Shown: piece after piece, positions 32,801-42,484 of the stretch
Position numbering within the stretch: position 1 is the stretch's first letter
Layout: the number at the start of each line of letters is the position of its first letter
Assembly: GCA_021399435.1 (NCBI GenBank)
Contig: JAJTUP010000033.1
Location: 372,001-436,000, forward strand
Source of the DNA: Diaporthe sp. PMI_573
Taxonomy: Eukaryota > Ascomycota > Sordariomycetes > Diaporthales > Diaporthaceae
Reading direction: 5' to 3'
Length of the DNA: 64,000 nt
Notes under the pieces: model-generated
The model's input: the letters and a program-made list of their open reading frames with translations, nothing else
What the model was told of the DNA's origin: nothing
Databases searched by the model: none
Translations under genes and position numbers: made by a program

Positions 32801-33314
32801 GAGACGCTTACTGCCTTGCCGAGGAAGTAGGCGATAAGCACGATGAAAGTGCCTGAAATGGTAATTGCCGTCGGTTTGAACTGAGGATGCCTGTGTCAGC
32901 ACCGATAAAAGAAACACACAAATCATGCACAACGACACTCACTGTGTAGATCTGGCTCATGACTGCCTGGAAACAGGACAGACCAGACGCGAGGACCAGG
33001 CTGCGAAACGTCAAGGCTGTATCAAAGTCATCCCGCAGAGGCAGAAGGTGGCGGGCAGCATCAGCACCAGTGATGATAATAACCTCTTCGCTGCTTCTGC
33101 CATCGTCGTCCTTCTCGTGGTCGCCGTCGTCCCCTGCAGACGGGGCAGCCTCGATCTTGTCGTCGCCGAGCGTGCCGTCGGTATCTGCGCGTGCGGCGCC
33201 CACGATGACCTCCTTATCGTTGGCGGCCGGGTGGGTGGGGACGGGGAAGACCTTGCCCTCGACGGGGTTTAGGCCGCCGACGATGACGGCCTGGTCGATT
33301 CCGGCGTTGGGCAT
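29892..33314 (-). CDS. OPT family oligopeptide transporter, 12 exons
   Basis: 801-residue proton-coupled oligopeptide (small peptide or glutathione-type) transporter of the plasma membrane. Exons: 33314-32943, 32880-32812, 32660-32169, 32013-31897, 31841-31677, 31503-31387, 31327-31064, 30997-30883, 30819-30757, 30701-30649, 30543-30307, 30233-29892; the sum is in frame. The N-terminal 110 residues are hydrophilic and acidic, then about 14 to 16 spans. OPT hallmarks are visible: NPGPWTLKEHAV, FGGSINNEGIGLFS, STLLYSRYGNGIATN, KIPPRVMFLTQIYG and PTWWGNNADG near the C-terminus. Most introns are 55-75 bp. Exceptions are 151 bp (ILE-A copy 4), 155, 173 and 105 bp (ILE-B copy 3). It ends the minus-strand run that began at 19 kb. 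Confidence 0.94.
30544..30648 (-). repeat. ILE-B copy 3, repeated intron (105 bp)
   Basis: Intron 10 of the OPT gene, phase 0, between IYGTIL and GGFINYAVM. Sense strand starts gtgagcatcacac and ends acacgtgtcaag; it carries tttcatg, ccagaatgcaacactttc and the branch gactaac. Confidence 0.85.
32661..32811 (-). repeat. ILE-A copy 4, shortened repeated intron (151 bp)
   Basis: Intron 2 of the OPT gene, phase 0, between AYFLGKA and WAAFLPRG. It matches the other copies from the branch end (agctgactctgcatgctgcag) through the central inverted repeat (32726-32744). About 40 bp are missing next to the donor, so the sequence with tggatacaatc is absent while a gtaagc donor remains. Confidence 0.83.
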
Positions 33315-34786
33315 GCTGCAGACAGACAAGACAAACAAGCAATTGGCTATTTGTCTTGGAAGCGAGCTAGAAAAGCCCCCCGGGAGAGATGCCAATGCGG
33401 ACAAGACGGGTCAAGAGGGCTGAGGGCTCGTGGGAAACGGAACCGGGCGACTTGGCGGCGTATGGCTGCTACATAAGCTTTTTCACGAAGACATGTCACG
33501 GCAGGTTGGCAAATTGACACCCCGGCCATTTGGAGCCAAGGTGTGATTTCCGGCTTGTCGGGACGCGGATGTTTGAGTGTGAATGCATGTCGCCGTTTGG
33601 CGAGCCATCGATCGTTCCCAAACATGGGCAGCGTGGCGTGTTATCTCCTGGATAGGAAGGTTGCACGGCGTGCGCCTTGCAGCCCTGACGTTAAACCTTC
33701 CCATTTGTCGGCTCGCTAGTTATCCAGTGGTTTTGCTACTGCGTTACAGATATGCGACGGCGGTGGGTGATGCGATAACGAGCCAAAAAGCGGCCATCGC
33801 ACGCCATTGTCGTTGGTACTAGGGGACCCGGTCAAGCCAGCCCAGTCCACGGCCATCACGGCGAGCAACCGAACCTCCTTCCCCTTTTGCTCAGTCCTCA
33901 ACCTGAACTCGACGGTCCAGACACCCGGTGTTGGCTCTGGCTCTGGCTCTGGCTCATGACTGAGAATGCAGGGTAGTCAGGCCATGTCCGGCCGGAAACA
34001 ATCTCCAATGTTGGCTGTCTGATTCCTTCGTGGCACTTTCGGATTTTCAACGTGTGTTTGTGTAAGAAATTATGAAGAACAGATGGAGATGCTTCTCCAC
34101 GTGCATGGGGCATGGGCAGTCTATTCGACCCCTCACTCACTCACTCAATCCGGGTGGTAACGTGCCGCTCATGCGGGATGTGGGTGGGTGCTGCGTGATG
34201 ATGGAGCAATGCGCGGCATCTGCTCGAGATAAGAGAACATGTCATGTACTGGAGGTCTGGTCGAAATCAAATATTATGGCTGCATGACCCTGTCGCCACA
34301 TGGGAAGAGTTCCAGATAGCTGAGAGAGACGCACGAGTCTCGTCTACCCTCCCCTGCTTGCATCCGGAAGTAAATTGCAATATCTGGCCGTCAATGACAC
34401 CTTGCGCATGGCTAACCCCAGCTCTTTTGCCATTGTCCGCTCCACTTCCAGTTCCAGAACCACAACTATGCACCAGCAAATAAATTCACAGCAGCACGCC
34501 ATGGACCACGCAAGTATCCTAGGTTCTAGAATGTAGACTGACGATCCTTCTCGTATCTCGTGTTTTCAAGTGTGACTGGATCGCTTGCCCTCTTGTCCCG
34601 TCCTGACGCAAGCACGATGGTGAGCACAGTCGTGGAGTCTACAAGCCTCCCTAGTTTCGCACATCGATATAGCATGAAATCAAATTCTCTCAGCCGAGCG
34701 GAAGGTTGATATACCCTTGCATGAGTACCAGGGGTATGCCCATCGCTGGAGCGAAATGTAAGAACGAACACCGTTTTCGAATATAA
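33315..34786. other. intergenic, 1.5 kb
   Basis: OPT promoter side. Contains a short ggctct tandem repeat near 33930 and a cact repeat near 34135. No gene supported. Confidence 0.5.
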
Positions 34787-35587
34787 CGCTACGTAGACTT
34801 ACAAAATTACACTCTAGATACAGAGGAAGGGCTTAAAGCATGCTTCACTGTCTCGTACTATTTATACCTTAGACTGGTCTCGAACCTATTGCCACTCCTA
34901 AACCAGTGCCGTGAGCGCCCTGCACATATTCTGTCCATCCTAAACGGAACCAAAGAGACCAAGATAAATGAAAACGATCTGAATCTTGAGAAGAAGTGGA
35001 GCATTCGCGCGATTGTCAACCACACCACCCATTTGACAAGCCTAGCATTCGATTATCTTGCAGAGCACTCTCCACAGGGACAAATCGACTTCTTGCGTGC
35101 TACTCAGGGCTTGGTAAACACCAACACCCCTTGTACGAAGGAGCGCTTGCCATCCAGAGAGAAGGTCGGCCTTCTGCAACAGGCGCTCCTGTCGTTTGGG
35201 CAAATAGTCTCCGGCTAGGTCATTCACTATTTCGACAGGAACATCAATGAATCTGGCGAAAGGCATGTCTTCTACCTTACAAGCGACAGCTTCGAGCCTG
35301 GTTCTTGGAGGGTTGGTAGATACAGCAACGTTGTTTCGGACAATATTGTTCTACAGGAATATCTCAGTCGTGGATGGGCCGAAAAGGCCTGGAACTTCAC
35401 CCTTACGATGTGGGACAAGGCCCTTGCTCACCACGGTCCTCTGCACCGAGCATCTTCCAGTAAACTGGATCGCTCGTGCAGGCGGGGTGGATTGCAATTC
35501 CTTAGAACAAGAGCTCACCCGGCGGGCGTTTCTGTACACGACCAACTCAAGTTACACACTTCTGGTTCGCAAAGTACGAGTGAATAA
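34787..35587 (+). pseudogene. short-chain dehydrogenase-like gene, truncated, one nonsense stop
   Basis: A single frame stays open from 34787 to 35587 except for one TAG at 35216-35218. It reads like the C-terminal two thirds of a fungal NAD(P)-binding SDR-like protein: TEEGLKACFTVSYYLYLRL, NLLPLLNQ, ILSILNGTKETKI, KKWSIRAIVNHTT, GLVNTNTP, QIVSG-stop-VIHYFDR, ERHVFYLTSDSFEPGSW. Relatives tend to have Trp at the stop position, so a TGG-to-TAG change is the simplest reading. The N-terminal Rossmann segment with the TGxxxGIG motif is not found upstream. No start codon suits the frame. Judged a relic. Confidence 0.6.
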
Positions 35588-36198
35588 GTGACTTATGTGG
35601 TCGTTGGATTCAGAGTGGGGTATGCCGGACGTGAGCTCTTAGTCTTGAAATAGTGTAAGTGGGCTTCTAAGCCCCTATAGTTCAGGACAATGAAAATGTA
35701 AGCGGCGTGGCGAACGAACACTATGCTTTCGAAGTTGTGCCAGCCAGTGCTGATTAATCGACTGATTGGGAGAGACACCCAGACAAGTAGGTTGGGAGCA
35801 ATGTATGTGGTTACTTGCATTCGAGTGACCAGGATGCAGGCTGCTACTGTAGCGTGTTCCTGATAACCGTGGAAGCTCTGGTGCTTACGATTGAAAACAA
35901 ACAAAACTACTGGCGACCCACTATGAGTCGAAATGACCCTGGGCAGTGCCCAGTAGGCACAGCCCATACTAGCGGCTGTTGTAGTACTGTGTAGCGTCCG
36001 CAACGGCCCATTGAGGCTAGACGCTCAGTTAAAACGACAGTATGGCTCATATCCACAATCCTTGGGAATTATCGACTCCATGAAGATAAAATAGGAGCTA
36101 TTGCCGCCGACAAAGGCTTCCCATCATGCTCACCTGATATCAGATCACAATCTCAACAAGTGCCGCAAGGTCCTGAGCTCTGAGAAAGCTTTCAATCA
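35588..36198. other. intergenic, 0.6 kb
   Basis: Promoter side of the glycosyltransferase-like gene; nothing else seen. Confidence 0.5.
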
Positions 36199-37458
36199 AT
36201 GACATACGCCGTCACTCATCTCAACCAACACTCAGTTGCCACAACTACGACTATGGAGTCTCATCTCTACTCTATGCCCAAAGGGGTGCACGCTATTCCA
36301 GAGCACGAATTGGATCTCAGACCCGACGCTGAAGTCGATGCCACCTTGCTACATCCCTCACCACCCTCATCGTCCTCAGAGAAGAATATCTGGCTCTTCT
36401 GGGACTCGGGCTACAGCTCAATGCACCCATACACCCAGCGTACAGTGCGGACCTACTATCGCCGCTTCTCAAAAAAGGGGTGGATGGTCCGTGTGGTCGA
36501 CCGCGTCGCAGACTCGCCATGCAATGTGGCCAACTTCCTCGACCTCCACGACCCAGACACCTTCCCCCAGGCCTTCCGCGAGGGGACCATCACGGGGACG
36601 TACGCCCTTCAACATACCTCGGATCTCGTGCGGTGGCCTCTTCTTCTCAAGTACGGCGGCATCTACGTGGACGTCGGACTGATGCCTATTGGTGACCTGG
36701 ACCGGCTCTGGAACGCGACGGTGGGCGACCCGGGCTCGCGGTGGGAGATCCTAAGCAACAACGCCGGCCCGCCCGACGACTACGACCTGACAAACTACTT
36801 GCTGTCCGCCAGGAGGAACAACCCCGTGTTTCAGCGCTGCCATAGGCTTCTCCTGGCGCTCTGGGCCGAGGACGGTGGGAAAACGAGCACGGAGGGAATG
36901 CACAAGAGCCCTTTGCTGCGCGGCCTGCCGTTGCTGGGCCGAAACCTATCAGAACAGGACAGCAGGGACCTGACGGACTATATCATCCAGGGCCAGGTCA
37001 TGCGCATGGTATTGAGCTCTGTGGACGAGGAGGACCGATGGGACGGGCCGGAGTACGTGACCCAGCACATCTACGCTTTGGAGTACATGGTTGGCTCGCA
37101 ACTTATCAACGAGATGACCACGTGGGACGGGCACAGGGCGTTCGAGCTGATGTCTCTGAAGCTGCCTGGGCCCGGCGAGCCCGAGACCGGGGATCAGAAG
37201 CTGGCGAGAGAGATTGTTGAGGCGTGCCTATCAAGGAGCTTCAGCTTCAAGCTGGCCCACGGCATGATCATCAGAGTCCTCGGCGAGACTCTGGGATCGC
37301 TGTGGAAGGCGCATCCGGGGTCTGATGATATTCCCAGTACTTACGCCCACTGGCCCAGGCATGGAATGTTGCATTGGTCTCAGGATGAGTTACCAGAGCC
37401 AATGGAGTTTGTGAGGATTACGCCTGTCAAGATGGGGCCATTATTCAGAGCAGAATAG
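36199..37458 (+). CDS. GT32/capsular-polysaccharide-synthesis-like glycosyltransferase
   Basis: 419 residues in one exon. The core resembles the DXD-type sugar-transferase fold of Och1/capsule-synthesis proteins: NIWLFWDSGYSSMHPYTQ at about 62, then LQHTSDLVRWPLLLKYGGIYVDVGL (about 137-160). The usual second Asp of the DXD motif is Gly here (VDVG), as I believe occurs in a fungal subgroup, so catalytic competence is open. No obvious N-terminal membrane anchor is present; the protein may be cytosolic or start further upstream. ATG at 36199 is used; 36253 (MESHLYSMPKG) is an alternative. It stands alone between two relics. Confidence 0.78.
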   Translation: MTYAVTHLNQHSVATTTTMESHLYSMPKGVHAIPEHELDLRPDAEVDATLLHPSPPSSSSEKNIWLFWDSGYSSMHPYTQRTVRTYYRRFSKKGWMVRVVDRVADSPCNVANFLDLHDPDTFPQAFREGTITGTYALQHTSDLVRWPLLLKYGGIYVDVGLMPIGDLDRLWNATVGDPGSRWEILSNNAGPPDDYDLTNYLLSARRNNPVFQRCHRLLLALWAEDGGKTSTEGMHKSPLLRGLPLLGRNLSEQDSRDLTDYIIQGQVMRMVLSSVDEEDRWDGPEYVTQHIYALEYMVGSQLINEMTTWDGHRAFELMSLKLPGPGEPETGDQKLAREIVEACLSRSFSFKLAHGMIIRVLGETLGSLWKAHPGSDDIPSTYAHWPRHGMLHWSQDELPEPMEFVRITPVKMGPLFRAE

Positions 37459-37856
37459 ACTACCAGGTAAATAGAACGGAATTAGACTTTTTTTTGCAGC
37501 AATACTACGGAGTACATCTATGATATCGAGTATTCGCTGAAGCCAGCAGACCTTTGAATTAAGTCAGCCAAGCCCCATCCGGCCCACCCAGCCACACAGA
37601 ACCAACCTCTAATATCTCCACCAAAACGAATTTAATTAATACTTTCTAAAACTTATATCAATTTCATATGTTTATTTAGCTTATATGAAAAAATTCAAAA
37701 TTCTATTTATTGCTATGTTATTAAGGGAATAAGTTAAATGCAGATAAACTTAAAATATAAGGCTTATATTTTAAAGTAATTTCTAGTTTAAATAAATATG
37801 TACACAGATTGAAAACGAAACCACTTAGTTAGTTGGAAGTCACTGCCCGGTCAGAT
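37459..37856. other. intergenic with strongly AT-rich block
   Basis: From about 37625 to 37805 the sequence is almost only A and T with short direct similarities (aaacttata, ttatatttta). It looks like an old, heavily mutated insertion, but no element can be named. Confidence 0.45.
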
Positions 37857-38685
37857 ATGCTTTACATCCGCATTTTCTCGTGGAATATCAACGGTGTCCA
37901 ATTTCCTCCCACCGTCGACGGCTCCAATCACAATCATTCTTCAAGCCGTTACCAAGGTAGACAAAGCGAGCTATCGATGGAGATCCACCAAGCAAAGCAT
38001 TAGTGCCTGACAAGCCTTCTTCTGTCGGAAGTCCTCTCCGAGCATTTCTGGCCAGACACGGGTGGCCGGAGGTACTCTTTCTTCAAGAGCTCAAAATCAA
38101 TCGGCAAGACCAGAAGACAATAGCAGCCTCGCTGTCAGCTCTAAACACGCCTCTCGGCTCAGACGATCAAGCCACGGCAGTTATGAGGTACATACTGGAT
38201 GTCAATTTGCCTCGAGACAAGTTCAATGCTCGGGGATTCGGTGGGAAGCCCTACGGGGTTGGGACGATTCTGCGCGAGGACTTTGCCAACAAGCATGTTG
38301 CTATTGTCCGCCATGCAGAGTGGGATCTGGAAGGGCGAGTGAGCATCGTCGAGCTGCGACGACCGTCGAGTGGCGGTCTCGAAAGGGAGGCCGGGCCTGG
38401 TGAACAGTGGGGAGCCTAGCTTCCAAGGCGTCGATGTCTTCCGAGCTCTCCGAGGCAAGCAGCGGAAGTATACGTACCATCCAAGGGGTGAAAACAAACG
38501 GGGTTCAAGTTGTGACCATTGTCGATCTGATCATCGCGTCCAAAAGCCTCTATGAAAATGGAGGGATCGACGACACGGGCATCCTCGACTCACCGCAAGA
38601 GCGGGGGACGAGCGACCACGTCCCACTGTGGGTAAAGGTGAAGCTCGGTGGGAACGATGAGCGCGGACTCAGGTCCAGAAGTTAG
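37857..38685 (+). pseudogene. exonuclease III/AP-endonuclease-like gene, internally deleted and frameshifted
   Basis: Starts with an ATG at 37857 and the family opening MLYIRIFSWNINGV. The frame then breaks, and in another frame comes LRAFLARHGWPEVLFLQELKI, the position of the metal-binding Glu, then DVNLPRDKFNARGFGGKPYGVGT and EWDLEGRVSIVELRR. The middle of the domain, including the GDxN motif, is missing. The sequence jumps to GVDVFRALRGKQRKYTYHPRG, then a one-base shift inside SSCD-VDLIIASKSLYE, and ends with DSPQERGTSDHVPLWVKV, the catalytic SDH end. Clearly a dead endonuclease/exonuclease/phosphatase-fold gene. Confidence 0.75.
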
Positions 38686-39748
38686 CACAAGATTGTCCAT
38701 GACAGATCACCTCCCGTCCAACGTAGACATAATCGACGTATGCCATAACAGCCTACTAGGAGACCAGAAGACCCACTACCAGGGCAACTCTAATGCACGC
38801 GGGGCATCTATGCGTTACACATGCTTTCGCTGGGAGAAAGTGACACTCATAAGGCAGATGTTCAAAAGTCAGCTAAGGAATGTTGTCGGGGCTTCCGGGG
38901 GATCGTCCAACTTGATATATTGTCGAAGCCCAGTGGGTTCTTCCGAGGTTGATTCTGCCGGCTTGAAACTCATTCGCCACATCGGCTCTTGCTCTTACTC
39001 GATGAAACAAAACACCAGTTGTTCAAAACCCGATCGACTTGAGAGACCCAAAAAGGACAGGGATTGCCAAAGAGCAAAAACATACAACACCGGGTATTCG
39101 CTGGTCGTCACCGACCCAACTACTAATCCAGCCCCGTATTCTACACTGGGTATGGTCGTATGTGGCAGATCAAGCTTGTTTGCAACTTATGGAGGTAGAA
39201 CGTGGCTGACGAGCACGACACTGCCCAGGTGGCAAGGAGCACTGTCATCTCAAACTTGTAAACGGATGTCCCGGTGTGGAGTGGACAACGTGCGATGAGA
39301 GGGGCCATTCGGTTCTTGCTGCAAGGACCTTTCAGAAACCTCGGAGAGGTGCTCAATTCCTGCGTTGCAGGAACTTTGAGCTCCGCAGGGTTTTGGAGCA
39401 CAGTGGGCATCGTAGACATTGACGTGGTGAGTGGAAGGCGGAGTGAATGCACCAATCTGTTCCGAGCGGAATGGTGACGCCATTTCAAGCAACATGTAAC
39501 ATTGAAGATGAATGCTTTAGCAATCATTAGCGTGGGATTCAAGGGATTAACTATATGCAAAGAGCTGTCGACTTTTGAAGCGCAGAAAGACGATTTGTCT
39601 CTGTGCCATTGTGCCATTGTGCCATTCTCCCCGTGAATTTCCGCTGGCCCACCTGGTCCCCTTCCAACGCTCTGTAAGTCACATCTCGACCCCTTCGATG
39701 AAGGCTTTTTTTTTTTTTTTGGATGTCAAATGGCCAATCGATTAAATC
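38686..39748. other. intergenic, 1.1 kb
   Basis: No gene seen. A gtgccatt triplet repeat near 39603 and a 16 nt T-run near 39705 are the only marks; the latter is next to the 3' end of the SUR7-family gene. Confidence 0.5.
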
Positions 39749-40607
39749 CTAGGAATAATCGTCTTTGACACGTCTGCTGCCGAGGTCGTGAGAGCGATGG
39801 CTTCTAGTGCTTCGACTCCTTCCGAAACGGCGGCCTGAGTAGCCCTCCCGGTTGCGCGTGCCCATAAAGAACAGGACTGTGCCTATGAACAGGGCAGCCC
39901 AGGCACCCCAGCTGAACCCGAAGGCGTAGCGGCCGATGCTGGCGGTGCGGTTGTCAGCCAAGAAGGCGTCACGGGCCTTGACGAAGGTGGCTGTCATCAG
40001 AGAAACGGCGATGGTGTAGAAGAACAGAGCTACCAGTGCCACCAGCCCGGAGATGGCTGCACCGAGGCGGCCACAGCAGGCGAGGAAGCCGGAGAAGAAG
40101 GCGAGCACATCGAAGAACAGCGAGATGAGGTAAAGAACCCAGCCAAACCGCCACATGTAGAAGTAATACTTGGAGGTCGTGTTCCCAGCGAAGCTCCTAT
40201 GGCCCCCTGTTAGCTGTTGCCCTGCGCCGTGCTTGGCCGGAAGAGGACAGCACTCACCCGCCCAGCCCATCTGGAATATTATCGGCATTGTCCGCCCAGG
40301 CATGGCCGAACGGCATCGCAGGGCTCGCTCGGGTGCAGTCGACGTTGCCGGGGCTGCAGATGTGGAAGTAGGTCCATTGCGAGGTGTCGCGCGCACCGGT
40401 GATGCCAGATGTGTCCGCTCGCAGGAAGTAGGTATCTTGGAGGGGTGACGTCGTCGTCACGCCGGCGAGGATGACGAAGAAGATCATTACTATGGAACCG
40501 GCGAGGAAGATCAGGGCGACGCCGCCCAGTGAGGGATCTGTTCAACTAGTCAGTACGATGTCGGCGTCGTTGATAGGCGAGGGCGGTGAAAACCTACGGC
40601 CGGCCAT
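39749..40607 (-). CDS. SUR7/PalI-family membrane protein
   Basis: 245 residues from exons 40607-40598, 40537-40258 and 40196-39749. The protein has four hydrophobic segments in the SUR7 layout: the first after only about 8 residues (VALIFLAGSIVMIFFVILAG), then a roughly 90-residue outer loop with TTSPLQDTYFLRADTSGI and WTYFHICSPGNVDC (two cysteines), then three spans (WVLYLISLFFDVLAFFSGF, ISGLVALVALFFYTIAV, WGAWAALFIGTVLFFMG) and a basic, Ser/Arg-rich cytoplasmic tail. Members sit in eisosome-associated plasma-membrane domains or act in pH signalling. First exon is only 10 nt. A G-quadruplex-like run lies about 150 bp upstream. Confidence 0.87.
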
Positions 40608-40752
40608 GGTTGTGTCGGGCACAGAAACCGAGAAGGGTGCAGATGGAAGGCTGCTTCGGCCTCAAGATATAGAAGACAGCGCCCTAATTGACAGCAAAAT
40701 GGTGTCAGCTCGATGATGGAATGCAAGCGGAAGCAGCATCTCGGAGGGTGGC

Positions 40753-40773
40753 GGGGGCGGGGGCGGGGGCGGG
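40753..40773 (+). repeat. G-quadruplex-like run
   Basis: Four runs of three to five G separated by single C, on the plus strand, about 150 bp upstream of the SUR7-family start (template strand of that gene). Capable in principle of forming a G-quadruplex. Confidence 0.6.
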
Positions 40774-42281
40774 TCATCGCATACCTCGAGGTGGACGGTT
40801 AGATTCTTTGTTTCGGGGGTTGAGACAAAGGGGGCGCGCTGGTGTTCCAAAGCTTGGGCCAGGCGACCGTCCTTACAGTATATATTATCCGCTGATGAGG
40901 TGAAGAAGAGTTTTGACGGGATCGTGATGGCGTTGGAGTTGGAGTTGGAGTTGAGAGGTCGCCGGGGGTCAATGCACACAACCTTGAGAGGGCCAAAGGG
41001 CCAGGCCAATAACTCCGGACGAAGGCAAGTCGCAGGTTCCGTCCGAACGGGATGGAGAGTTGGAATTCTTTGGATGGGTTGATTGCGCGTCCGCCCCAGG
41101 GAGCTGCGGAGCGAGGGTCACACGGCAGTTAAACATGGCCTGGGCTGCGCGTCCCCCGCCGTCGCTGTCGCTGTCGCAGTCGCATGACGAAAGGGCCCAT
41201 GAAAACCGGGTTGCCGTCCAACCGTGGGGCCCAAGACCAGCCCTGTCCCAGCTGGCTAAGCTTTTTGAGGCTAGCGCGCATGCCTGGTTGCTGCACGGAT
41301 CACAAGCAAGACCCTGGGCCTTTCGACCGGTCCTGGGCATTGACGTCACTTCAGAGCAAAACGTCAGTCAGTCACTTGTCATCAGATTCGCAGACCGAGC
41401 TCGGCGACGCCGGAGCTTCTCTCGTCCTGCGACCTCACCGAGACGGACACCCTGACGACACAAAGCGCATTGGCTCGTCTTCAACGTGTAACTGCCGATT
41501 CCGTGCTTGCTGTTGTGGGTCACTGGATTGACAGCATCCTGCCTTTGAACCTACTGTGTAATTCTCCCCGAACATGGTATGCGCCAGGTGGTCTCACGGT
41601 CATCGATTGATGGATTATATATAGAAAATGTATCAAACCATGATTGACATGCCAAGGCCTGGTGTCGTGAAAGGAAGTGCCCTTGGTCGGGCAAATTCTG
41701 CTAATGCGTCTTGGGACGACCTCGCCATCAGTGTCTAGAACTTGCCCGTCAACCCTTTCTCTCGAGTGTGAGGCCACTATGTCTCCGACGTACATGGGCC
41801 CTCATTAGGTAAATATCAATAATCTTCAATCCTTCAAACCCTTTTGTCAAGACCTCGGGACAGCACCGTCCGCCGATTAGCCGGGTCATCGAAAATTATC
41901 TCACCGGCATATTTCAAGATGCAATGCATCTGACAGATAACATGCTCGGGAAAACTGACTCTTCCCATAAAAGAATGTCATAGAACAAAATGGGGGAGTA
42001 ATACCATGGATCAGGTCTCAAACATCATAGCGAGCATCGTGGCCGTTGTCTAGCAGTCCCTTGGTATTCTCTACTGATCTGCCCATGAAATTTGAAATTT
42101 GCAGCTAGAACCATGGCTCAGTCCACTTCTTCAAGCAAAACCAACATGGAACTTTGCTCTCTGAGCAAAAGGTTCCTTGGCATGCAGCTGTAGGTATCTG
42201 GGCAAGGAGTTCAAGGTGTTCAAGACTCCAGAGCTGCTCTAGATAGTATCTCCGGCGTGAGTCACCAGCCACGTAGATCTG

Positions 42282-42312
42282 ATCTGGTTGGCCAGGGCAC
42301 GGCCAACCAGAT
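42282..42312. other. perfect hairpin, 12 bp stem, 7 nt loop
   Basis: atctggttggcc, loop agggcac, ggccaaccagat. It lies 170 bp upstream of the kinase start. No terminator or known RNA family is recognised. Confidence 0.6.
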
Positions 42313-42484
42313 TCGGCAATATGAGGGGCTTGTAGGAAAATGGCCTGCCACAGCAGAAAGACAGTCCAATCCTCACTCGCGATGATGCCTCACTGAAATC
42401 ACATTCTCAACAATTTTTACATGCAAATTCCACTCTCCCGTTCTGAATCGAGCTTCACCCAAAGGCTCTGAAGAATATTTCATC

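Larger units (their letters stand above)
40608..42484. other. intergenic, 1.9 kb
   Basis: Promoter sides of the SUR7-family gene (-) and the kinase gene (+). It holds G-rich and simple repeats (40753-40773, ttggag repeat near 40935, gtcgct repeat near 41160) and a perfect hairpin at 42282-42312. The frames at 41060-41531 are not convincing. Confidence 0.5.

Noticed and set aside
41060..41531. Two overlapping plus-strand frames of 115-131 residues
   Set aside because: No motif, no consistent start, and GC-rich simple repeats explain the openness.
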